64,000 nucleotides of DNA, from positions 1-64,000 of the forward strand of contig AP024711.1 in NCBI GenBank assembly GCA_024363285.1, given 5' to 3'. This DNA comes from Leptolinea sp. HRD-7. GTDB lineage: Bacteria > Chloroflexota > Anaerolineae > Anaerolineales > Anaerolineaceae. The position numbers were made by a program, and so were the translations under genes. The notes under the pieces were generated by a model. The model saw only the letters and a list, made by a program, of their open reading frames with translations, did no database searches and was not told where the DNA came from. Of this stretch, positions 44,066 through 53,621 are shown piece after piece. The first letter of the stretch is position 1; each line of letters begins with the position of its first letter.

Positions 44066-46399
44066 TTATTTTTTGAGCAGATCTTCCTTCCGGATGGTCA
44101 CTTCTGCCGGTTTTCTCACAATGATCCGGATGATCAGTATAAGTATGGATAAAACCAGAACAGCCGAACCCCCGAAGAACGCGGGAAGCAGCCATGCTGG
44201 TTGCCCCTTTACCTCAGGTATCACACCCGCGGCGTACGCACCGGGCGTAGGGGTGACAGTCACCGCGTTGGGAACGCCAGCCGCCAGGCTTTCGCGGCTG
44301 GATCCGAGCATCGTGTTGGTGGTTAGCACCTGTTTGCCTGAAATGATGGCGTAATTACCGCCCAGTTGAACCGACATAACATCACTGCTCATGGCTTTGG
44401 CAGCCATCGGAATTCCCGCCTGCGTGTTTCCGGTAACGGTAAGGATTATATTATCTTCATTCCAGGGTGATCTGATCATCTGGATATAGCCAACATTAAC
44501 ACCTTCGGGCAGGCTGTAATTAACCAACATAACATCCTGTTTGGTCTGATCGGTAGTTAGATCAAAGGGAGCGGGAAGTTCCTTGTTGAATTTTGAAATT
44601 ACCGGAAGAGTGCTCGCGCGCCCGATCAAGATCAGGTTCTTTGTCTTTAAGATTTCGTCAGAAACCGCGTCAGCATACACGGTGGTGAGATTGACGAAGG
44701 TAGAAGCGGCTGACGCTCCCAGATAATACGCAATACTGGCGGCTGCCTCCATGGCGGTTGGGTCATCTTTAGCCAGCACAAGCGCCACATTCTGGAAGGT
44801 TGGGTCGGCATAGAAGAATTCGGGATAATCTTTCAGTGTTTTCGCCAGCCTGATCTTTTTATCATCTTCAGTGGCGATCGGAATATGGATCAATGATGTG
44901 TTGCTGATTGTCAGCCAGGCGCTGGTAGTATCCACGGTATAGCAGCTGTAATATGGGACAAGATTTGTAATTATTTCCAGCATATTTTCGCCCGGCCGAA
45001 GCAGGCTGGATAGTATCTTAATATGCGATTTTGTCACCAGTTCGGTATCTTTAGAGAAACTCTCACTGCTGATCATCTCATCATTCAATGAGATGGATAT
45101 CGTGGTACCGTCCATATTCAACAACTTTGAATGGCTGGTAACCAGGTCAATATAGGCTTCACTGGTGGCCGCCTGTTCCGGAGAGATGTTGAACTTAAGC
45201 AGGGTGTAATTTTCACCCATCTGGTTGAACGTAAAGGTATCATACCCGAGATCGGCAAATGTCTGATCTTGAACGTACGGGAAGCCCTTTTTCTCCGGGT
45301 TGACTTCCGCGATCAACGAAACATCTGGACGGCCGCTGGTAATGATCTTTCCTGTGCTGACGGCCTGAGCGGCTTTCATTACACCCTTCGTTGAGTTCGC
45401 GGTGACCAGCAAGGCAACCTTTGATGGATTCCAGGGGGATAACGTCATCAGGATAACACCGTCATCTTTGTTTTTATCGGCCAGAAGAAAACTTCCATTT
45501 TTGACGGGCAGGGGCCACGCGATGGGATGCAGTATCTTGAAACTGGAGAGCGGGCCGACGAATATCAGGTTATTCGATTTCCGGTCGGTATCCGTCATCT
45601 CCTGGGCTCTTTTCACCGTAAGTACCAGTTTTGCCTCAGATTGCGAGCCCAGCCCGGCGATCAGGTTCATCGCTGACTGCAGGTCTTCGGCAGAAGGCTT
45701 ATCGGGAATAATCACCATTACTTCGCTCGCGAAGATGGAATTCGGCTGATAGATCGGTTTGGGGAAATATGCCAGATCAATGGCCGGTGATGTCTCCTGG
45801 TGTTCGAAGGTCAGACTTGATGCCGGGTTCAGCAAAACCGTCGTCTGAACGTCACCATAATTGCAGCTGATACTGGAATCCAGCAACAAACGAACTTCAT
45901 GCTCGCCATTGGGATTGAGCGGCGTCAGCGCCTCAAGGTCATTAACGGGAATATCCAGATTGTATTCCCCCACTTTATCCAGGAAGATGGTTTGAACAGT
46001 TTTGTTGTTCATCATCACCAGCAAGGTACCATGGATGCGATCCATGGTGTAGTTGGACTTATCCGAGCTGCTTACTGTCAGGGCAAAGCGCAGTGAGATA
46101 CGCCCCCCGGGGACAAGTTTCCAGTTTGGTGGAATACTGTAACGGATCGATGTGGTGGAAAAGGGACCGACAAGTAATTTTTCCTGGTAGCCGAGTTCTT
46201 TAAAAGTAAAGGTGTTCTTATCGGCAGAAGCCGGAGATGCCCCGGCAGCCGCCTGTGTTGGGACAGGGGTTTTGATCAGCGGGGAGACTGTGGATGGAGG
46301 CGTTCCGGTCGCGGCCTGCGCGTATCCCGGTTGAAATCCTGTTACCAGGGCCGCGATCAACAGGCTCAAACTCGTAAGGAAATAAATTACTTTTTTCAT
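44066..46399 (-). CDS. BcsB-like membrane-anchored protein
   Basis: A 777-residue protein with a signal peptide, two BcsB-type units (FKELGYQEKLLVGPFSTTSI at about 68 and FADLGYDTFTFNQMGENYTL at about 385, each followed by a PWNPSK/SPWNED flavodoxin-like part), and a C-terminal membrane helix (about 740-765) ending in a basic cytoplasmic tail. This is the complete BcsB layout. No BcsA-type synthase is adjacent; the nearest processive-type GT2 is at 25202. It lies between the anchor-less paralogue and the Wzz-like gene on the same strand. Confidence 0.87.
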   Translation of the reverse strand: MKKVIYFLTSLSLLIAALVTGFQPGYAQAATGTPPSTVSPLIKTPVPTQAAAGASPASADKNTFTFKELGYQEKLLVGPFSTTSIRYSIPPNWKLVPGGRISLRFALTVSSSDKSNYTMDRIHGTLLVMMNNKTVQTIFLDKVGEYNLDIPVNDLEALTPLNPNGEHEVRLLLDSSISCNYGDVQTTVLLNPASSLTFEHQETSPAIDLAYFPKPIYQPNSIFASEVMVIIPDKPSAEDLQSAMNLIAGLGSQSEAKLVLTVKRAQEMTDTDRKSNNLIFVGPLSSFKILHPIAWPLPVKNGSFLLADKNKDDGVILMTLSPWNPSKVALLVTANSTKGVMKAAQAVSTGKIITSGRPDVSLIAEVNPEKKGFPYVQDQTFADLGYDTFTFNQMGENYTLLKFNISPEQAATSEAYIDLVTSHSKLLNMDGTTISISLNDEMISSESFSKDTELVTKSHIKILSSLLRPGENMLEIITNLVPYYSCYTVDTTSAWLTISNTSLIHIPIATEDDKKIRLAKTLKDYPEFFYADPTFQNVALVLAKDDPTAMEAAASIAYYLGASAASTFVNLTTVYADAVSDEILKTKNLILIGRASTLPVISKFNKELPAPFDLTTDQTKQDVMLVNYSLPEGVNVGYIQMIRSPWNEDNIILTVTGNTQAGIPMAAKAMSSDVMSVQLGGNYAIISGKQVLTTNTMLGSSRESLAAGVPNAVTVTPTPGAYAAGVIPEVKGQPAWLLPAFFGGSAVLVLSILILIIRIIVRKPAEVTIRKEDLLKK

Positions 46400-46525
46400 T
46401 GCTTACTTCCTTTCACAACAGCCACGCGTATTCCACGTCGAAGATTTCGAATAAAAAAATGAATTGAAATTAAGAGGAGAGAGACACTGCGGTAAGAGAA
46501 CCATTACAGGCTTAAACGGCCGCCT

Positions 46526-47677
46526 TTATTTTTTTGGTTTTGCTTCTGCCGCCTCGTGATGATTTCCGTTCTTCCGCACGAGCATTACACTGGCTCCGTT
46601 CATTACAGATGCTTTAAGCATCGCATTTTCCGCGTATTCGATCAGGGCTTCACCATCAGATTCCCCGGGTTTCTTTTCGATAATACCGATGCGTGGATCC
46701 GGATGAAGCACGGTATCGCTAATGCCATCCAGACTGATCGGCCGGGCCAGCAAATTCTGGATACGTTTCATAGTGTTTTCAGCCGCGGTGCCCGGTGTTG
46801 AAGGCAGAAGGACTGAAAGCTGGGTTTTATCCCATTTTCCCACCACATCATTACTGCGTAATTCTTCGATCAAGGTCTGGGCTTCCTGCCGCAGAACTTT
46901 ATTAAATATGGAAGGTGGCAGAACATCAGCCACTTCTTCCAAGCCGCGGAAGTTGATCAAACCCAATGACAGCACCTCATCGGGTTTGTTGATGACCTGC
47001 TGATTTAGCAGGCGTTCAAAATAATTCCGGGTATATGCTGTGGTGACATTGTCGATGGCAGAACGAGCCCGTAAAGCATCCAGTGAGTTTTGCAGTTGGT
47101 CTCTCAGCAGGGCCAGTCCCGCGCCAAGTATGATGCCAATGATCAGGGCGAAACCAGCGTTTTGAATCGGTTTGGGCCTGATGGGATTGGTTGGCACCGA
47201 GGGGGGAACCAGGATGGCAAAGTTGTACACCGGATACAGTTTGTTGATATAAGTTAACGCTGATTCGCCTATCGCTTTGGCAATTGTGGTGATCTTTTGC
47301 GGGTCCGAACCGTCAACGGTCAACTCGAGAATATTGGTATCAGGGATAACGACCGCTGAAATTTTGTATTCTTTCGAGAATTCTTCCGCGGGAATTTTTA
47401 CGATATCCGGATGGTTATTGTAAACCGTGCTGCTTACCAGTAGTTCTTTATAGGTATTAATAATGGAACGCCTGTCAAGCGTATCCATGCTTGAAGTAAT
47501 GTCATACGAGGTTTGGTAAGCTCCAGCATTGGGGCTTACGACAAACCTGGATTTGGCTTCATAAACGGGTTTTGTCAGATAGGAGATCAGCAGAGATGTG
47601 TTTAGTGCTGCTAGAACCGTCATCGCGATGATCCACCACCCACGTTTTAAAATCTGCAGGTATAAGCGAATCTCCAT
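46526..47677 (-). CDS. Wzz chain-length regulator fused to a degenerate GGDEF domain
   Basis: A 383-residue protein. Residues 1-200 are a Wzz/YveK-type co-polymerase: span 1 (about 14-35), an external domain with ILELTVDGSDPQKITTIAKA, the proline-rich PPSVPTNPIRPKP and span 2 (about 175-193). After the short cytoplasmic helix comes a GGDEF-like domain (about 207-365): DNVTTAYTRNYFERLL corresponds to DxLTgLxNRRxFexxL and LINFRGLEEVADVL to the metal-binding region. The signature is replaced by DKTQL (283-287), so cyclase activity is not expected. RSND (274-277) stands exactly five residues before it, as the RxxD inhibitory site does. It may bind c-di-GMP and gate chain length. Confidence 0.82.
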   Translation of the reverse strand: MEIRLYLQILKRGWWIIAMTVLAALNTSLLISYLTKPVYEAKSRFVVSPNAGAYQTSYDITSSMDTLDRRSIINTYKELLVSSTVYNNHPDIVKIPAEEFSKEYKISAVVIPDTNILELTVDGSDPQKITTIAKAIGESALTYINKLYPVYNFAILVPPSVPTNPIRPKPIQNAGFALIIGIILGAGLALLRDQLQNSLDALRARSAIDNVTTAYTRNYFERLLNQQVINKPDEVLSLGLINFRGLEEVADVLPPSIFNKVLRQEAQTLIEELRSNDVVGKWDKTQLSVLLPSTPGTAAENTMKRIQNLLARPISLDGISDTVLHPDPRIGIIEKKPGESDGEALIEYAENAMLKASVMNGASVMLVRKNGNHHEAAEAKPKK

Positions 47678-47852
47678 TTAAACTCCAATATTCACTTGTA
47701 CAATTAAATCGGAACGAGTTTCTACAATAATTATACGCTAATCTTAACTCATTTCAAACAAAAATCAGGTAAATATTGTTGTTGTATCATGTTTAATTCA
47801 TGATAAAAATAACTTGAAAAAAATGTTAACGTAAATTTATTAATTCCCATAA

Positions 47853-49214
47853 TCAAATTTGGCGCGAATATGAATGGAAAAGAGAAAGGATTTCACCGGC
47901 GTTTTGACGCAGATCGAATGAATTTAATACCCGTTGGCGGCCGGCGGCTGCCATCTGCTGTGCTTTTTCGGGGTTTTTGTACAGGGTTTCGAGCGCGTCA
48001 GCCAGCGATTCGGGGTCTGCGGGTCTGGCCAGCAGACCGGTTTCACCCGGTATGATGAGCTCAAAAATGCCGGCACGGCAGGTAACCCGGCGCGAAAGGT
48101 CCAGCGCGGTTTCTGCCGCGCGGGGTGTGTCACGGTAGATCTCAGACAATCCGTTGATCAACAGGCTGGCTTCTTCCGGCCGGATTGACGAAGGGGCCGC
48201 ACGCTCCGCGATGAGGCCGGCATACGCCGTAGCTACAACCGGCAATTCACAGCATAGAGCTTCCATTACCGCCACCGGTAACCCTTCGGCCAGACTGGGT
48301 TGTACGTAACAATTAGCGAGGGGAAGGAGGCGGCTGACCTGTTCTTCATCTTTTGAACCGGTAAGGGTGATCAGCTCGGAGAGCGAATGGGTTTCTACCC
48401 GGCGGCGCACATCGGGCATTTCGGGGCCGTCTCCCACGATAGTGCAATGGAAGGGGATGCCCCGTTCTCGAAGGATACGGCAGGCTTCCACCAGAAAACG
48501 CTGCCCTTTGATGGGTTTCAGGCTGCCCACGCTGATGATCTCGAGAGGATTGCCGTTGCGCATAGGTGAATCAATGGTAGTGTATTTGGTCGGGTTGATG
48601 CCGCAATGAATAATGTGAATCTTCGGGCGCAGCGATTCATCACTCACAACACTTAAAAGGAATTCGCGATTAAATTCGGAAATCGCCACAATAAAATCTG
48701 CCCCGCGCATTTTGGTTTTAAGCATGCTGGTTCGCGCGTAAATATCGTGCGCGTGCACCGTCACGCTGTAGGGCAGGCCGGTCAGTTCGTGGATCACCCA
48801 GGCGGCCAGGGCGGGATGCGAGGCATAGTGCGCGTGAATACGGTCAACCCCTTCAGCCTGCATCTGCCGCGCGAAATGCACAACCTTGGGAAACAGCAAT
48901 ACACCGCGAACCAGGAAATTCGGGTTGGTCAGGTTTTCCCGGATGATCTGAAAGAGTAGCCGCAGGTACGTGAGCGGTTTTTTCAGAAAAACGGCCAGAT
49001 TCGATGCCAGTATTCGCCCGGAAATGTAGGGTTCAGCGTGGGCTCTGGGAATCCAGGCGGCGGCTTCAGGGTGGACTACAGGATCATGCTGAAAGATCAG
49101 CGGGTAGAGAAGAACATCCTCTCCGCGTGACGCGATTTCCGTCATCTCGCGCATAATAAAGGTCTCCGGCAGGTGCGGAAACCGAGACATGATATAAGCG
49201 ATCTTCAGACCCAT
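47853..49214 (-). CDS. GT4 family glycosyltransferase (WcaL-like)
   Basis: A 453-residue GT-B enzyme: KIAYIMSRFPHLPETFIMRE at the N-terminus, IHAHYASHPALAAWV and the donor-site region PSLAEGLPVAVMEALCCELP with its Glu-x7-Glu pair. The N-terminal pattern matches WcaL/AmsK-type colanic acid enzymes. A ~33-residue insertion between the donor motif and the final GETGLLARP is longer than usual. Its ATG overlaps the stop of the sugar-phosphate transferase by one base (TAATG), so it probably acts right after the priming step. Confidence 0.9.
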   Translation of the reverse strand: MGLKIAYIMSRFPHLPETFIMREMTEIASRGEDVLLYPLIFQHDPVVHPEAAAWIPRAHAEPYISGRILASNLAVFLKKPLTYLRLLFQIIRENLTNPNFLVRGVLLFPKVVHFARQMQAEGVDRIHAHYASHPALAAWVIHELTGLPYSVTVHAHDIYARTSMLKTKMRGADFIVAISEFNREFLLSVVSDESLRPKIHIIHCGINPTKYTTIDSPMRNGNPLEIISVGSLKPIKGQRFLVEACRILRERGIPFHCTIVGDGPEMPDVRRRVETHSLSELITLTGSKDEEQVSRLLPLANCYVQPSLAEGLPVAVMEALCCELPVVATAYAGLIAERAAPSSIRPEEASLLINGLSEIYRDTPRAAETALDLSRRVTCRAGIFELIIPGETGLLARPADPESLADALETLYKNPEKAQQMAAAGRQRVLNSFDLRQNAGEILSLFHSYSRQI

Positions 49215-50683
49215 TAATATGAGCCTTTACCCAACAGCACGACCAGACCGGTGCGGGTCAGAATGAAATAATCGAGCCAGATCGACCAGTTGCGAACGTA
49301 GTATTCATCAAGGTGAACGCGGGACACATACGATGTATCGCTGCGGCCGGAAATCTGCCACAGACCGGTCATACCGGGCAGCACTTCGCAGTACATGGGG
49401 AACAACTTGCCATAGAACTGCACCTCATCTTGCACGATCGGGCGCGGCCCCACCAGGCTCATTTCACCCTTTACCACATTGATCAACTGGGGAAATTCGT
49501 CCAGACTGAACTTGCGCAGAAAACGGCCTACCCGTGTAATGCGGGGATCTTTTTTCAGTTTATGGGTGGCTTCCCATTCGGCCTTCAAGTCAGGGTTGGC
49601 ATCAAGATACGATTTCAGTTTTTCATCGGCGTCTGCGTGCATGGTGCGGAATTTCCACATTTTGAAATACCGATTTTTCTGCCCCAGGCGTTTCTGATGG
49701 TAAAACACTTTTCCCGGAGAATCGATAACAATTAGCAGCGCGATGACCAGAAACAGCGGGATAACGAAGGGCAGCGCGATAAAAATGAGTGCCAGGTCGA
49801 TAAGGCGTTTGACAGCCCGCTGCCAGACACTGAGCAGATTCTGACCGATCTCCAGGCCAAGCATTTCGCCGATCTCATACGGGCGGATCCACAGGCTGCT
49901 GATATACCGTGAGTTGGTGATCACGATCAGGTGTCGAAACTGGAGTACGCGTTCTTCCACGATCATGTCCATGAATTCGTCGTTGATCTCGTTGGTTACC
50001 AGAATGGCCGTCTGAATTCCCTTAAAGACTTCGATCATCTCAGGGTGTTCGAGAATATCGGCCGAACGGATGACAGGCACACGGGGTGGGGTGCCGCGGT
50101 CCTGGGTGCGGCGGTCAACCACCACAACCGGATACAGGCCGGACTTGGGGTTATCCACAAGATATTCGGCGATCTCATACCCGCTCGGGCCATACCCGAT
50201 GACCACTACGGGTTCGCCGAATAATCCGGTGCGAACAAACAGCATTCGGGTAAGTTCACGTCCTAACGGGACGATCATTATAGCCAGCACCCAGCCCAGG
50301 CCGTACGAAAGACGGGAATAGTTATCGGCGTCACGCAGAAAGAAAGAAAGAGCGGCAAGCGCGAGAAAGACCACGCTCGTAGCGATCGTCAAACGTTGCA
50401 ATTCCTGCACGGGAGACATCCCATTGGCATACAGGCCGGTAACCTGAAAGATCAACGCGGCGATGACCAGGTAGGGGATCAGGTCAAGATATGCCGAGGG
50501 AATTTCTTCACCCTGCACCAGAAAACGCACATACACCGCCGCGCTAAGTGAAAGCGCCAGACAAAGCAGGTCTGAGAGAGCCAGGAACAATTCCTTAAAT
50601 AAACGTGAATTGTCATTCAGGAATCCCTGTTTGATTTCGGGGTAAGAAGACCGGTATTGAGATTTGATCGTTGTTTTATTCAT
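49214..50683 (-). CDS. Polyprenyl-phosphate sugar phosphotransferase (WbaP-like)
   Basis: A 489-residue initiating enzyme of exopolysaccharide assembly. Four N-terminal membrane segments are followed by a CoA-binding-like Rossmann domain ([17 protein letters not shown]), a fifth span, and the bacterial sugar transferase domain: [40 protein letters not shown] and MSLVGPRP. It transfers a hexose-1-phosphate to undecaprenyl phosphate. It heads the minus-strand pair with the WcaL-like GT4. The 277 bp upstream hold its promoter region; I see no gene there. Confidence 0.93.
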   Translation of the reverse strand: MNKTTIKSQYRSSYPEIKQGFLNDNSRLFKELFLALSDLLCLALSLSAAVYVRFLVQGEEIPSAYLDLIPYLVIAALIFQVTGLYANGMSPVQELQRLTIATSVVFLALAALSFFLRDADNYSRLSYGLGWVLAIMIVPLGRELTRMLFVRTGLFGEPVVVIGYGPSGYEIAEYLVDNPKSGLYPVVVVDRRTQDRGTPPRVPVIRSADILEHPEMIEVFKGIQTAILVTNEINDEFMDMIVEERVLQFRHLIVITNSRYISSLWIRPYEIGEMLGLEIGQNLLSVWQRAVKRLIDLALIFIALPFVIPLFLVIALLIVIDSPGKVFYHQKRLGQKNRYFKMWKFRTMHADADEKLKSYLDANPDLKAEWEATHKLKKDPRITRVGRFLRKFSLDEFPQLINVVKGEMSLVGPRPIVQDEVQFYGKLFPMYCEVLPGMTGLWQISGRSDTSYVSRVHLDEYYVRNWSIWLDYFILTRTGLVVLLGKGSY

Positions 50684-50960
50684 GGGGCGAATACCTCAGG
50701 TACAGGTTGTGCTTTTATTGAAATCAAAGGGATAGAAAAATTCCGGAAGTTTATTCCCGGCCGGTCAACCCGTTTGGGTAATTGATTCACATCTGTTAAA
50801 CAGTACTATAAACCCGGCAGGAATACAAAGTAATAAAGGGCAAATAAATACCGGCCCGTTGTCTCCTTTAAGTAACGCGTAGGGTGAAGATGCTTAATCT
50901 TACACCATGCCGTGAATATGCGCTAAATATACCGACGAGCTAAATCAACGAAACGCGCTT

Positions 50961-51848
50961 TCAGATTGACCTGCGTAACAGGGCGTGTAGGTCATTTTCA
51001 TGGCCGGTGAGAACCGAACCATTTTGCCCGCGCGAAAGGATGAGGAACGTGTAACTGGTGAGGTAGGGGTTTGGATGTTTAAGCAACAGATCGATTTCGC
51101 GTTCATGGATCCACTGCACAGGCCGATATTCTTCATAATATCCGTGGCCGAAAAAGCCGATGTATTGTTGGACCTGATAGCCGATGTTTTCAAGCCTGCG
51201 AATGTTCCCGTCTGTTGGGCCAAAACACCAGTCATAATAGGCCCGAAACTTGGCTTTTCGGTATTTATCGCGCGGGGCAATGAGATCCAACACAGCCCGC
51301 GAAAGCCGCTCCGGCGTCAGCCAGTTGACCACAAAGGGGAATGTGTACAACGTGGGAAAAAAATGAAAGGCAATTCCTGTATCTGAAAGCATACGGAAGA
51401 CGTTGTAATGGAATTTGCGGGCTGACTGGATGTGCTCACCTACCATCTGACTGAAGACCAGATCATAGCGGCAGGGAAATGTAAGATTCTCATCAGTGAT
51501 ATCGGCGCAAATTTTGTGATACCCCTCTGATGCTTTATCCAATTCTTGCTGACAGATATCCAGAACGGAATATTCCAGGTTGTGCTGTCGCACAAAATCA
51601 AGGCTTAGTGCGGGGTTGGCGCCTCCACCTATTTCGCAAATTGACCGAACACCCGGCAGCCGCGCCAGAAATTCGAGTGTGGGAATAAATCCTTTTTCAG
51701 ATACTGCCAGTGGATAATAGGAAATCTGCATGCAAGGTAACCGGATTTCATACAACAAATTTGAGTAATGCTGACCGATACTACAGACATTATACAGGAG
51801 AACCATATCCAGATATATTTCGAATTGAATACCTGTACAGACAGCCAT
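50961..51848 (-). CDS. SAM-dependent methyltransferase
   Basis: Up to 295 residues. The class I methyltransferase core is seen in ICEIGGGANPALSL (SAM-binding glycine loop), YSVLDICQ (acidic loop end) and YDLVFSQMVGEHI. A His/aromatic-rich C-terminal extension follows (FGPTDGNIRRLENIGYQVQQ). The start is uncertain: the N-terminal 40 residues of the longest frame look unlike the family, and the internal ATG at 51731 (MQISYYPLAV) is a good alternative. The substrate is unknown; it may act on a sugar of the polysaccharide but is separated from the cluster. It is divergent from the HAD gene. Confidence 0.8.
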   Translation of the reverse strand: MAVCTGIQFEIYLDMVLLYNVCSIGQHYSNLLYEIRLPCMQISYYPLAVSEKGFIPTLEFLARLPGVRSICEIGGGANPALSLDFVRQHNLEYSVLDICQQELDKASEGYHKICADITDENLTFPCRYDLVFSQMVGEHIQSARKFHYNVFRMLSDTGIAFHFFPTLYTFPFVVNWLTPERLSRAVLDLIAPRDKYRKAKFRAYYDWCFGPTDGNIRRLENIGYQVQQYIGFFGHGYYEEYRPVQWIHEREIDLLLKHPNPYLTSYTFLILSRGQNGSVLTGHENDLHALLRRSI

Positions 51849-51910
51849 TCGGGTGTTCTCCCCGGATATATAATGAATTCAATCTTTGTTTGTAATCCGG
51901 GAGTGTTTCT

Positions 51911-52609
51911 ATGTTCGAATTGATCGCGTTTGATGCCGACGATACCCTGTGGGAAAACGAAGCTTTCTATGTGGAAGGCAGAGAAACCTACCACCAGATA
52001 CTGGAACCATACGAGCCTCCCGCTGACCTGGATGAGCGATTGGATATGGTAGAAAACCGCAATATCCCTTATTTCGGGTACGGGGTAAGCAGTTTTGTGT
52101 ATTCGCTCATTGAAAATGCCATTGAAGTCACCGGTGGGCGCATCAGCGCGGCGGATATCAAGAAGATCATGGAAATAGCCCGTGCGATGATCGACCGGAA
52201 GATAGACCTGCTGGATCACGCGGAGCCCGCCCTGCGCCGGCTTTCCGCGAAGTATCCATTGACAATGATCACCAAAGGCGATCTGCTGCACCAGCGGTTG
52301 AAATTGGAGAAATCGGGCTTACAGGCTTATTTCAAATCGGTAGAGGTGGTGGCAGATAAAACCCCCGAGGTTTATGCTGAGATCCTTGAACGCCACCATG
52401 TAAGACCCGGGAATTTTCTTATGATTGGAAATTCAATGCGGTCAGATATTTTACCTGTGCTGGAACTGGGCGGTCATGCCGCGTATGTGCCCAGCCGGCT
52501 TCAATGGGCGCATGAACACCGTGAGCTGCCGGCAGAGCTGGCGGCGAATTTTGTGGAGATGGAACACCTGGGGCAGGTGGCAGATTGGATAGAAGGAATC
52601 CGACTGTAG
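51911..52609 (+). CDS. HAD-superfamily phosphatase
   Basis: A 232-residue haloacid-dehalogenase-type hydrolase. Motif I is LIAFDADDTLW (nucleophile Asp8), motif II MITKGD, the Lys lies in VVADKTPEVY and motif IV is IGNSMRSDILP. The cap domain between motif I and II is helical (C1 type). Substrates of this YjjG-like group are small phosphorylated metabolites; the specific one is unknown. GGGAG precedes the ATG by six to seven bases. Confidence 0.9.
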   Translation: MFELIAFDADDTLWENEAFYVEGRETYHQILEPYEPPADLDERLDMVENRNIPYFGYGVSSFVYSLIENAIEVTGGRISAADIKKIMEIARAMIDRKIDLLDHAEPALRRLSAKYPLTMITKGDLLHQRLKLEKSGLQAYFKSVEVVADKTPEVYAEILERHHVRPGNFLMIGNSMRSDILPVLELGGHAAYVPSRLQWAHEHRELPAELAANFVEMEHLGQVADWIEGIRL

Positions 52610-52782
52610 GCTGGATATACGGAAATTAAAACCCTATGAGTCCACAACGACCACCAGGGTTGGGGTTGAAGGTTTTGTTTTTCCGAAAGGGTGTGAACGA
52701 CGTCTACCCGACGATATTTCGGCATCCATTTTGGCCGCCCGGAATTACAATTGAATATCTCTTTTGAAAGGAACCCACTCTC

Positions 52783-53235
52783 ATGCATCCTGTTGCAGAT
52801 ACCATTCGCGAAGCCGTTAACGCGGCTATACCCAGACTGAAATCCATCACACCTGAAACCGCCCGAATAAAACCCGCGCCTACCGAATGGTCAAAACAGG
52901 AAATTCTGGGGCACCTGATTGACTCCGCCTGCAACAACCACCAGCGTCTGGTACGCGGCGGGTATAACGCCGCCGTGGATTTTCCGCCGTACCAGCAGGA
53001 AAAATGGGTGGAATTACAGGCTTACAACGACCGCGACTGGCGCGAATTGATCGACCTGTGGGTTTCCGTCAACCGTCACCTGTGTTCCATGCTCGACCGA
53101 TTGACAGATGAACAGCTCGACAACCTTTGCGGCATCGGCCGTTCCGAACCTGTCACCCTGCGGTTTGTGGTGAACGATTATCCCCGTCACCTGAATATGC
53201 ATCTGGCGGATATTCTAAATGATACAGGCGATTGA
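52783..53235 (+). CDS. DinB-like metal-binding protein
   Basis: A 150-residue four-helix-bundle protein of the DinB_2/YfiT type. The metal-binding histidines are His44/His53 in ILGHLIDSACNNHQRL and the pair in YPRHLNMHLADIL near the C-terminus. Many relatives are thiol-dependent transferases; the function here is unknown. GAAAGGAA lies before the ATG. It is a single gene between the HAD phosphatase and a small membrane protein. Confidence 0.88.
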   Translation: MHPVADTIREAVNAAIPRLKSITPETARIKPAPTEWSKQEILGHLIDSACNNHQRLVRGGYNAAVDFPPYQQEKWVELQAYNDRDWRELIDLWVSVNRHLCSMLDRLTDEQLDNLCGIGRSEPVTLRFVVNDYPRHLNMHLADILNDTGD

Positions 53236-53299
53236 CACACACCTATGGCGGCGATACACTCTTTTTTAATAAAAATTTAATCAACAAGGAGTGTATCAA

Positions 53300-53563
53300 A
53301 TGAGTGGACTCGCTGGATTTGTTAGCTGGGTTGCCGGCCTCTGGATGGTTTATTTGTTGTTCAAGAAGAAAGGCCTGCTGCATGGAATCCTGGGCTTGAT
53401 TTTCATCATTTACCCGTTCATCTGGGGAATCATCCACTTCAAAGAACAGGAAATCAAGACTCCAATGACCGTGTGGATCATCGCCATCGTAGTCGGCGTT
53501 GTTCTGGCTTTCGTCGGTGGTTCCGGCGGTATGGGAACATCTTACCTGTTTTTGTTTGCCTGA
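53300..53563 (+). CDS. Small three-span membrane protein
   Basis: An 87-residue hydrophobic protein with three segments (about 4-20, 28-46, 55-72), a KKKG loop and a Gly-rich C-terminal part. I recognise no family. The ATG at 53300 is chosen because AAGGAG ends eight bases upstream; the earlier GTG would overlap that site. It is followed by a bidirectional terminator and converges on the ArsR-type gene. Confidence 0.78.
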   Translation: MSGLAGFVSWVAGLWMVYLLFKKKGLLHGILGLIFIIYPFIWGIIHFKEQEIKTPMTVWIIAIVVGVVLAFVGGSGGMGTSYLFLFA

Positions 53564-53582
53564 TCAATTCATTGTTTGATAG

Positions 53583-53621
53583 AACAGGCGCGTCATTAAT
53601 AACGCGCCTGTTTTATTATTT
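53583..53621. terminator. Bidirectional rho-independent terminator
   Basis: AACAGGCGCGT pairs with ACGCGCCTGTT (11 bp, loop of eight), followed by TTATTATTT on the plus strand and preceded by A-rich sequence for the opposite gene. Confidence 0.85.
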
